From NCBI GenBank assembly GCA_021201535.1, contig JAJQEU010000046.1, forward strand, positions 1 through 32,533: DNA of 32,533 nt. Direction: 5' to 3'. Positions 16,807 through 23,336 of this stretch are shown piece after piece; positions within the stretch are counted from its first letter, which is position 1; the number at the start of each line of letters is the position of its first letter. The stretch comes from Clostridiales bacterium. Its GTDB lineage: Bacteria > Bacillota > Clostridia > Lachnospirales > Lachnospiraceae. A program made the translations under genes and the position numbers. Below the pieces are notes generated by a model that made no database searches, had not been told where the DNA came from, and saw only the letters and a program-made list of their open reading frames with translations.

Positions 16807-17012
16807 GAGTTCCTCCTTTTCCCTCAGTCTTCCACTCACCGTGTCTGAGGGCGGTTCTGCGAAGCCGCCCTCGTCGCCGATATCAAAGACAAGGGGTATT
16901 CCCTTTTTCGGATGAGAATATGCCATTCACAAACAAGTAAAAAGAGGGTATTTTCTTTCATTGTAATTATCAAGTCAATCGTTTGTGTATTTTTTGTGTT
17001 TCTCATCCGAAA
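16807..17012 (-). promoter_or_regulatory. Control region of the second transporter operon
   Basis: No gene from 16807 to 17190. Next to the start is a leader hairpin, GAGGGCGG (16847-16854) pairing with CCGCCCTC (16865-16872). Further out are nested inverted repeats: TTTCGGATGAGAA (16906-16918) with TTCTCATCCGAAA (17000-17012), and ATTCACAAAC (16925-16934) with GTTTGTGTAT (16981-16990, one mismatch). CAATCGTTTG (16976-16985) is a LacI-like palindrome overlapping a possible -35 (TTGACT on the minus strand). The -10 is unclear. Confidence 0.5.
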
Positions 17013-17094
17013 TTTTATAAAACCAAGTTCGCATATCGGTTTTATGTATATTATGATAACACCATTAAATTCGCCTGTCTAATACCAAAAGCAA

Positions 17095-17164
17095 ATAGCC
17101 AGCTATAGATTTTTTTGATGCAAACGTTTGTGTGATTTGAGCAAAAAAATCGATAGCTGGTTAT
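17095..17164. repeat. Large dyad with 23-bp arms and a palindrome in the loop
   Basis: Arms 17095-17117 and 17142-17164 match at 21 of 23 positions. Each carries an ATA-N6-TAT motif (ATAGCCAGCTAT, and ATAGCTGGTTAT on the other arm) joined to a run of T or A. The loop contains the LacI-like palindrome CAAACGTTTG (17121-17130). It lies just past the sulfatase-activator stop and may be its terminator, a regulator site or a small mobile-element remnant. The first arm resembles 27229-27249 at 17 of 21 bases. Confidence 0.7.
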
Positions 17165-17190
17165 CTTTCAGGTTCTTTTTTATTCTTTTT

Positions 17191-18486
17191 TCACTCAGGC
17201 TGTGATGATAGGCCCGATACTCCTTTTCCATACCTTTCAGAGATTATCTTTCCGAGAATACGAATCCGTTCCCCCGCATGTTCAAACAGCATCCGATACG
17301 CCTCACACAGCCGATTACGTCCCGGCTTTTTAATCCCCGCCTGCTCTCTCCACCTCCGGCAGCCGCCGCGGCAGAGAGAAAAGTATGCGCAGTCCCGGCA
17401 GCGTTCATCCCTCTGCAGGGAGGTTTCCACAAATCGCTTTGCCCGCTCGCACTGCACAAGTTCATCAAAAGAATCTGCCACCGTCCCGAGACGCCACTCA
17501 TCAGAACAGTAAAAGTCGCACGGATAGACGTCTCCGTTACCCTCCGTCACAAAGTAGCAGCTGCAGCATCCATTCATGCCGCACTCCTCTGCGGGATATC
17601 CTGCCGCCAACTGGGCAAGGTTGGAAAACATACGGATATCCACCTGCGCACCATGGCTGAAATCCTCATACCACAGGTCAAAGAGTTCGCACAGGAATTT
17701 TCCGTAGGACGGAGCCGTCACCGCAGCCGAGGTACATCCTGCTGCCGGGTTTCCAACGTTGCGTACATCGTCGTAATTCTTGCGCAGATTTCCCTTCCCA
17801 TTTCCTTGAACATCACAGGTGTATCTATTGCCGGAACTGTCATAATTCCGACTGTTTTCCCTCTCATCGTCGCATACACGCCGCGACCGCTCCTCCTCAT
17901 CCATACATGGAATGAACTGCAGAAAGGTCATGTCATGCTTCCGGAAGAAATGATAGATGGCCGCCGCATGCCTGGCAGATTCCTCCGTCACCACGCAGAG
18001 GATATTGTAGTCAACCCGGTACCGGTCAAAGAGTTCCGCGGCGTGCATGGCATCGAAAAATGTTCCGCCGCCATCGTACCCGACCCGATACCGGTCATGG
18101 ATCTTTCGCGGACCGTCCAGAGAAAGCCCCACCAGGAAATGATTCTCCGACAGGAACTTAGCCCACTGCTCATCAATCAGCAGTCCGTTGGTCTGTATCG
18201 TATTTTCAATTTCCAATTGTTTCGTATTATATTTTTTCTGCAGCGCAAGGACTTTCCGATAAAACTCAATCCCGCACAAAGTGGGCTCCCCGCCCTGAAA
18301 CGCAAAAGTAAGGAAGCCATCCGCATAGTCGATGGCTCCCCTCACCAGCTGTTCCAGTGTTTCATCTGACATAAAACCCTTGCTGTATTCCGCTCGATTA
18401 CTGCTCAGGCATTTATAAAAGCAGTATCTGCATTCCATGTTGCAGTTAGCCGAGGCCGGTTTGATCAGTATACTTGCCGCCGGCAT
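17191..18486 (-). CDS. Anaerobic sulfatase-maturating radical SAM/SPASM enzyme (anSME)
   Basis: 431 residues from the ATG at 18486 (GGGAG 6 nt upstream). ASANCNMECRYCFY holds the CX3CX2C radical-SAM motif (C15, C19, C22), and FAFQGGEPTL is the SAM-binding loop. The C-terminus has the SPASM cysteines (CGMNGCCSCY, GDVYPCDFYC, CRDCAYFSLCRGGC) for two auxiliary Fe-S clusters. It converts the active-site Cys of the arylsulfatase in the same operon to formylglycine without oxygen. A polar, Asn/Arg/Asp-rich insert (about residues 199-257) between the barrel and SPASM parts makes it longer than the roughly 370 residues of characterised anSMEs. Last gene of the operon. Confidence 0.93.
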   Translation of the reverse strand: MPAASILIKPASANCNMECRYCFYKCLSSNRAEYSKGFMSDETLEQLVRGAIDYADGFLTFAFQGGEPTLCGIEFYRKVLALQKKYNTKQLEIENTIQTNGLLIDEQWAKFLSENHFLVGLSLDGPRKIHDRYRVGYDGGGTFFDAMHAAELFDRYRVDYNILCVVTEESARHAAAIYHFFRKHDMTFLQFIPCMDEEERSRRVCDDERENSRNYDSSGNRYTCDVQGNGKGNLRKNYDDVRNVGNPAAGCTSAAVTAPSYGKFLCELFDLWYEDFSHGAQVDIRMFSNLAQLAAGYPAEECGMNGCCSCYFVTEGNGDVYPCDFYCSDEWRLGTVADSFDELVQCERAKRFVETSLQRDERCRDCAYFSLCRGGCRRWREQAGIKKPGRNRLCEAYRMLFEHAGERIRILGKIISERYGKGVSGLSSQPE

Positions 18487-18508
18487 AGTATCTCCCTTCT
18501 TTCCATGA

Positions 18509-18643
18509 TTAGGATGATTTCTTTCTGGTATCATTCAATTTGCAGCAATCCGCTTTTCCATCCGGAAACTCTTTTTTATTTTCTTTCGCAAGACGGTTCA
18601 GCCACGCTGACACCGCGTTCTTCAGCTTTTTAAACATAGACAT
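18509..18643 (-). CDS. CC-motif mini-protein (LDCC-type putative metal-binding protein)
   Basis: 44 residues, easily missed. It starts MSMFKKLKNAVSAWLNRLAK, a basic amphipathic helix, and then carries ADCCKLN near the C-terminus. This resembles a family of tiny Firmicute proteins with an LDCC motif thought to bind metal, though here Ala replaces Leu. GAGGGA lies 4-5 nt before the ATG. It is 12 nt after the PLP-enzyme gene and 22 nt before the sulfatase activator, so it is part of the operon. A link to Fe-S or metal supply for that enzyme is a guess. Confidence 0.72.
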   Translation of the reverse strand: MSMFKKLKNAVSAWLNRLAKENKKEFPDGKADCCKLNDTRKKSS

Positions 18644-18655
18644 TTTCCCTCAGTT

Positions 18656-19849
18656 TTACAGCAAATTTACCGCTTTGAGCGCCTGTCTCAGGTCTCCGAT
18701 GATATCCTCCGCGTCCTCCAGTCCCACGGAAAAGCGGAAGAACCCATTGTGAAACTCCTCCGGAAACAGGTATTGTCGTTCGTCATCTTCTCCGAGAAAA
18801 ACGATCAGGCTCTCATCATGACCGAGGGAGACCGCCGAGGTAATCACATTCAGATGGTCGACAAACCGGTTGTGCGTGTCGTGGTCTGCCTTTAACCCAA
18901 AGGCGAGGACTCCGCCGTATCCGGGCGCCATCTGCTTTTTCGCGGTCTCATGGCCCACATGGCTTTCCAGGCCGGGGTACGCCACAAAGCTGACGCAGGG
19001 CTGCGCTTCCAGCCATTTTGCCACAGCCAGAGCATTTTCGTTGTGCTGACGCATCCGAAGCGGAAGCGTCACGCATCCGCGCATGATCAGCCACGCATTA
19101 AACGGACTGATGGCGCCGCCCAGATTTACCTGGGAGATTGCCCGGATCTGATCCAGATACTCCGTCTTTCCTACGATCGCCCCGCCCATGGCATCCCCAT
19201 GCCCGTTGATATATTTTGTCAGGCTTTCCACGGAGAAATCCGCCCCCAGCTCAATGGGGCGCTGATTATACGGGGAGGCAAACGTGTTATCCACACTCAG
19301 CAGCGCGCCGTGCTGGTGTGCAATGTCCGCGATCCCCGCAATATCTGAGACAGTCAGCGTCGGATTCCCCGGCGTCTCAATATGAATCAGCTTTGTATTC
19401 GGTCGGATGGCCGCCTCCACCTTTGCGGGGTCGGACGTATCCACCAACGTCGTCTCCACGCCGAACTTGTTGTTGAACAGTTCATTCAACAGACGGTAGA
19501 CGGCGATATACGTCACGCTGGAGAAAATCACGTGGTCGCCCTGATTTAAAAGGGCAAAAAACAGGCCGCTTAAGGCTGCCACACCCGATGCCAGAACCAC
19601 ACAGTCCTCACCGCCTTCCAGAGAAGCGATGCGCTCCTGAAGGTATCGCTGGTTGGTTCCGCCGTTTCGCGTGTATAAATTTCCGCCGGCGGAGGACCAG
19701 TTCATATCCGTCGGGTCGTAAGGCAGCGCATAGCTGTTGCCCATGGTGATCGGACGCTTGATCGCACCGCTGTCCTTATCAATGTCATTTCCCGTATGTA
19801 CGGCTCTTGTCTGAAATCCGTACTCCGGACCGAATTTGTGCTCCCGCAT
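18656..19849 (-). CDS. PLP-dependent Cys/Met-metabolism enzyme (sulfhydrylase/cystathionine synthase family)
   Basis: 397 residues. Landmarks of the trans-sulfuration PLP family are YTRNGGTNQRYLQERIASLEGG, ASGVAA, SVDNTFASP, SVESLTKYINGHGD (the Lys carries PLP) and a C-terminal FRFSVGLEDAEDI. The family covers cystathionine gamma-synthase, O-acetylhomoserine/O-succinylhomoserine sulfhydrylase and methionine gamma-lyase; the exact reaction cannot be fixed from sequence alone. In this operon, incorporation of sulfide or methanethiol into a homoserine ester to give homocysteine or methionine is most likely. It is shorter than typical MetY (about 425-430 residues). AAGGAAG precedes the ATG. Confidence 0.88.
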   Translation of the reverse strand: MREHKFGPEYGFQTRAVHTGNDIDKDSGAIKRPITMGNSYALPYDPTDMNWSSAGGNLYTRNGGTNQRYLQERIASLEGGEDCVVLASGVAALSGLFFALLNQGDHVIFSSVTYIAVYRLLNELFNNKFGVETTLVDTSDPAKVEAAIRPNTKLIHIETPGNPTLTVSDIAGIADIAHQHGALLSVDNTFASPYNQRPIELGADFSVESLTKYINGHGDAMGGAIVGKTEYLDQIRAISQVNLGGAISPFNAWLIMRGCVTLPLRMRQHNENALAVAKWLEAQPCVSFVAYPGLESHVGHETAKKQMAPGYGGVLAFGLKADHDTHNRFVDHLNVITSAVSLGHDESLIVFLGEDDERQYLFPEEFHNGFFRFSVGLEDAEDIIGDLRQALKAVNLL

Positions 19850-19880
19850 GTCAGATGACTTCCTTTCTCATTATATTTAT

Positions 19881-20093
19881 CTAACCCAATACATATCTGG
19901 CGTTATATTCCGCGTTAATCTCTGCAATTTCTTTTTCGCCGTCTATGTATGGCTGATACATGTCATACGGATTCCCGCCGCCGAGTGAACAGGCGGAACA
20001 GAACTCACATCCTCCTCCGCCGCAGTCGAGAGAGCGCCGGATAATATTTTCCCTCTCTTCTTTTGTAGTATCTTTTATCAAAATGCTCTGCAT
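19881..20093 (-). CDS. Small Cys-rich protein with a four-cysteine cluster
   Basis: 70 residues from the ATG at 20093, which has GGAGG 9 nt upstream; the longer frame to 20216 is not needed. The central LDCGGGGCEFCSACSLGGG contains C24, C29, C32 and C35, enough to ligate one Fe-S cluster or zinc, flanked by a charged N-terminus and a C-terminus rich in Asp, Glu and Tyr. I do not recognise a named family. It lies between cysN and the PLP enzyme, 31 nt before the latter. It may carry electrons or sulfur in the assimilation pathway. It ends YVLG, not GG, so it does not look like a ThiS-type sulfur carrier. Confidence 0.75.
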   Translation of the reverse strand: MQSILIKDTTKEERENIIRRSLDCGGGGCEFCSACSLGGGNPYDMYQPYIDGEKEIAEINAEYNARYVLG

Positions 20094-20277
20094 GAGTATG
20101 CCCCTCCGGTTTTGAATATTCATTGTGCCATAGAACCCGCCGTGCTCAGGGAGCGAGCCTGTGGCTCGCCCCCTGTCCGGGCTTCGCCCTATATCATAAT
20201 GAGCAAAAACAGCCACTTACATGTAAGCATGACGTGTCTGTCTTTCCTCATTATGCTGCACGGCTCATTGCCTGCGC
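20094..20277. repeat. Hairpin-rich intergenic element between cysN and the Cys-rich gene
   Basis: A strong hairpin CAGGGAGCGAGCC / GGCTCGCCCCCTG (20147-20175, 12 of 13 pairs, 3-nt loop) is followed by GGGCTTCGCCC and by CATAATGAG (20195-20203) paired with CTCATTATG (20247-20255). The palindrome CTTACATGTAAG lies inside at about 20215-20226. It resembles a dispersed intergenic repeat. It may stabilise or stop part of the operon transcript. Confidence 0.55.
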
Positions 20278-21969
20278 TCATATCATCCAGAAATTATCTG
20301 TGCAGATGATTCTCCGGTATGTCTCAAACCGGAACCATTTGTCGTAGAACCTGACGTGGTTTCCGTCGTCCATATTCCTCCGCTCATATACATAATCCCG
20401 GTAATCCGCCTCCCCGCGGATCTGGATCTCGAATCCCCGCGCATCCAGTGTCGGCAAGCCGCTGTAACGGTACTCTGACAGCGGCAGAATATCTTCTATC
20501 CGCCGGTTTCTGATCAAAATGGCGGCTTCACTTTTCACCGCAATGATATCAAAGGATTCCGGATAACGGAAGCTGTCTCCTTTTACCGGTACCTCATCGC
20601 CCACGTGATAAGTTTTTCCGCCCTCATTTGCTCTGGAAAGCAGTGCATTTTCTATATTGAAGTAAAATTCCTCAAAGATATAACCATCGGTTCGGATATT
20701 TCCTTTTTCAAAATACGGCTTTTCCGTCTCTTCTCCCACAGTGTCAATGACGCCGCAGGCGGACGTCGCGTGGCTGACACGGTCGATCAGGATCAGTTCA
20801 CCCAGCGTCTTATTGCTCACAAAGGCGTCTGCCACAATATTTTCCGCCAGTTCCAGACGGCAGAGTGCGATCTCATTTTTCTCCAGGCGTTCCGCTGCCA
20901 GGTGTTCTCCGGTGTTTACATCCGTCTTATATGTGATGGCGGTAACCACGCCGGCAATTTTTTTCGTACCTATCCTCACCAGATACTCTTTTCCGACAAG
21001 AAGCGGCTCATCGTCCATCCACAGAAGTGTGACGCCAAATTTTTTTGCCGCAGGCAGTTTTGCGGTATTTGCAAGGACGCAGCCCCGGCTCACGTCAATT
21101 TCTCTGTCCAGCTGTACGGTGACCGCCTGCCCGGCATATGCCTCCGGTACTTCCTTAAACCCGATATGTATGGCTTTTACCCTGGCCGATTCCCCGCCGG
21201 GAAGTACGGTTAATTCCTGTCCTTTCGTCACGCGACCGCTCTCCACCTGCCCCTGGAATCCGCGAAACGTATGATCCGGCCTGCACACCCGCTGTACGGG
21301 AAGATAGAATGTATCCCGATTTTCATCTTCCGATACGTCTACCGTTTCCAGATACTCCAAAAGGCTTTCCTCCTGATACCACGGCATGTGACCCGGCGCG
21401 TGTGTGATATTGTCTCCCTGTGTAGCGCTGACCGGTATGATTTTCACATTGGCAAGTTCAAGTTCAGCGGATAACGCATCAACGTCTTTTTTTATTTCAC
21501 AAAAGCGCTCTTCTCGGTAATCCACCAGATCCATCTTGTTTACTGCAAAAACAAAATAGCGAATGCCCATCAGAGCACAGATGCGCGCATGCCGCCGCGT
21601 CTGCTGCAGAACGCCGTGCTCCGCATCGACCATGACCACAGCCAGCTTTGCAAATGAGGCGCCGACCGCCATATTTCTTGTGTATTCCTCATGGCCGGGC
21701 GTGTCGGCAGCGATAAAGCTTCTTTTTTCTGTCGTAAAATAGAGGTAGGCCACATCAATCGTGATACCCTGTTCCCGCTCCGCGGTCAGTCCGTCCAGAA
21801 GAAGAGAATAATCAATCTCGCCTCCGCGGGAGCCTACCTTGCTGTCGAGAATCAGCGCTTTTTCCTGGTCGGCATACAAAAGCTTCGCGTCGTAAAGGAT
21901 ATGTCCGAGTAGAGTGGATTTCCCGTCGTCCACGCTTCCGCATGTAATGAATTTCAACAAACTGTTCAT
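20278..21969 (-). CDS. cysN: Sulfate adenylyltransferase large (GTPase) subunit with extra C-terminal domain
   Basis: 563 residues. G11-T19 (GSVDDGKST) is the P-loop, DTPGHEEYTRNM is the G3 switch and NKMDLVDY the G4 motif, as in CysN and other EF-Tu-like GTPases. With CysD it makes adenosine phosphosulfate (APS) from sulfate and ATP, driven by GTP. E. coli CysN is about 475 residues. Here roughly the last 140-150 residues, after ATSACGVIDTVGEE, form an additional domain (FYFNIENALLSR, SEAAILIRNRRIEDI) with no APS-kinase P-loop. Absence of a kinase agrees with reduction of APS directly by AprAB. Its ATG overlaps the cysD stop by one base (TGATG). Confidence 0.94.
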   Translation of the reverse strand: MNSLLKFITCGSVDDGKSTLLGHILYDAKLLYADQEKALILDSKVGSRGGEIDYSLLLDGLTAEREQGITIDVAYLYFTTEKRSFIAADTPGHEEYTRNMAVGASFAKLAVVMVDAEHGVLQQTRRHARICALMGIRYFVFAVNKMDLVDYREERFCEIKKDVDALSAELELANVKIIPVSATQGDNITHAPGHMPWYQEESLLEYLETVDVSEDENRDTFYLPVQRVCRPDHTFRGFQGQVESGRVTKGQELTVLPGGESARVKAIHIGFKEVPEAYAGQAVTVQLDREIDVSRGCVLANTAKLPAAKKFGVTLLWMDDEPLLVGKEYLVRIGTKKIAGVVTAITYKTDVNTGEHLAAERLEKNEIALCRLELAENIVADAFVSNKTLGELILIDRVSHATSACGVIDTVGEETEKPYFEKGNIRTDGYIFEEFYFNIENALLSRANEGGKTYHVGDEVPVKGDSFRYPESFDIIAVKSEAAILIRNRRIEDILPLSEYRYSGLPTLDARGFEIQIRGEADYRDYVYERRNMDDGNHVRFYDKWFRFETYRRIICTDNFWMI

Positions 21970-22871
21970 CAGAAATATCCCTCCCTCTTTCGCTTTTCCA
22001 TGCTGGCATTTCCGCCGTCCTTATCAATCACGCGGCTGGTCCGCTCCGATTCGACAGAGCTTAAGGTCTCCTCTATCACCTGATCCAGAGTCGTTGCGCA
22101 GGATTCCACGCCGCCGGAAAGCGGGTAACAGCCCAGCGTGCGGAAACGGACGCTTTTCATCTCCGGCACCTCGCCCGGAAGCAGGCGCATCCTCTCATCA
22201 TCCACCATGATGATATTGCCGTCCCGATAAACCACCGGGCGTTCCGCGGCAAAATACAGGGACACGATCGGAATATTTTCTCTCCTGATATACTGCCAGA
22301 TATCTTTTTCCGTCCAGTTGGAAATCGGAAAGACGCGGATACTCTCTCCTTTATTCAGTTCTGTATTAAAAAGCTTCCACACCTCCGGTCTCTGATTTTT
22401 CGGATCCCAGGCCTGCGCGGCATTGCGGAAGGAAAAAATTCGCTCTTTTGCCCGACTCTTTTCCTCATCCCTGCGGCCGCCGCCGAAAGCCGCCGTGAAT
22501 CCGTACTTCTCCAACGCCTGCCTGAGCGCCTGTGTTTTCATAATATCCGTATAGCTTGCGCCATGGTCAAACGGGTTGATTCCCGCCCTGATACCGTCCT
22601 CGTTGATGTACTCCAGCATCTCGATTCCGAGTTCCTTTGCTCTTCTGTCGCGAAACTCGATCATCTCGTGAAACTTCCATGTCGTATTGACATGCAAAAA
22701 CGGAAACGGCGGTTTTTCCGGGTAAAACGCTTTCAGCGCCAGATGCAGCATCACGGAGCTGTCCTTCCCGATGGAATAAAGCATCACCGGCTTTTCACAC
22801 TCCGCAGCCACCTCCCGGATAATATAAATCGCTTCCGCCTCCAGTTCATCCAAATGTGACAATCCATTCAT
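21969..22871 (-). CDS. cysD: Sulfate adenylyltransferase small (ATP pyrophosphatase) subunit
   Basis: 300 residues, as expected. [20 protein letters not shown] carries the PP-loop SxGKDS, and [23 protein letters not shown] is the conserved CysD core. It joins sulfate to AMP in complex with CysN. It starts 26 nt after the ferredoxin gene and is coupled to cysN. Sulfate for it could come from the cytoplasmic arylsulfatase in the same operon; no dedicated sulfate permease is in the window. Confidence 0.96.
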   Translation of the reverse strand: MNGLSHLDELEAEAIYIIREVAAECEKPVMLYSIGKDSSVMLHLALKAFYPEKPPFPFLHVNTTWKFHEMIEFRDRRAKELGIEMLEYINEDGIRAGINPFDHGASYTDIMKTQALRQALEKYGFTAAFGGGRRDEEKSRAKERIFSFRNAAQAWDPKNQRPEVWKLFNTELNKGESIRVFPISNWTEKDIWQYIRRENIPIVSLYFAAERPVVYRDGNIIMVDDERMRLLPGEVPEMKSVRFRTLGCYPLSGGVESCATTLDQVIEETLSSVESERTSRVIDKDGGNASMEKRKREGYF

Positions 22872-22897
22872 AATAATCTGACTCCTTCAAATTCTGG

Positions 22898-23209
22898 CTA
22901 ATATGCGTTCGCATCTTTTGGATTTATGTCAATGACCACCTCCGTTCCGTCGATTTTGCGAATCGTCCATCGCAGGATTTCGCCTTTTTTATCTGCATTC
23001 ATCACGCTGCCGCTTCCGCCGATATCCGCACCGAGGAAGAACTCAATGGCTCCGGTCGGACACTCCTTGACGCAGGAAGCGCAGCCCCAGCAGTCCCGCG
23101 GATAATCCATACGGGCGCGCCCCTCTGCCAGGGAAATCAGTGTCCCCGGACATACTTCGGCACAGCTTCCGCAGCCGACACAGCGCTCCCTGTTTATTTG
23201 TATACTCAT
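22898..23209 (-). CDS. aprB: AprB-type 2x[4Fe-4S] ferredoxin, APS reductase beta subunit
   Basis: 103 residues. Two cluster motifs, CVGCGSCAEVCP and CWGCASCVKECP, are followed by a tail with TIRKIDGTEVVIDINPKD, typical of short AprB proteins. It feeds electrons to the AprA flavoprotein encoded 127 nt upstream; that gap has no recognisable feature. It lacks the long C-terminal arm of AprB from dissimilatory sulfate reducers as far as I can judge, which fits an assimilatory role. GGGGAG lies 7 nt before the ATG. Confidence 0.88.
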   Translation of the reverse strand: MSIQINRERCVGCGSCAEVCPGTLISLAEGRARMDYPRDCWGCASCVKECPTGAIEFFLGADIGGSGSVMNADKKGEILRWTIRKIDGTEVVIDINPKDANAY

Positions 23210-23336
23210 TCACAATCTCCCCTTCCCTATCAGCGCAAGATACAACCGGTCTCATCCGCCGGCTCTGTATCCCTGTGTACGCCTTTCCATTCCAACTTCA
23301 CAACCATATATCAGATATTCTTCTGCTTCTGTATGC

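Noticed and set aside
16807-16926. N-terminal extension of the second ABC ATPase (40 extra codons in frame)
   Set aside because: The AGGAGG site is just before the ATG at 16806 and the upstream part encodes a leader hairpin, not a conserved domain.
19881-20093. ThiS-like sulfur carrier partner for the JAMM protein
   Set aside because: It ends in YVLG instead of GG, has a four-cysteine cluster and does not resemble a beta-grasp fold.
20278-21969. CysNC bifunctional protein with APS kinase
   Set aside because: No second P-loop or kinase motif is found in the C-terminal extension.
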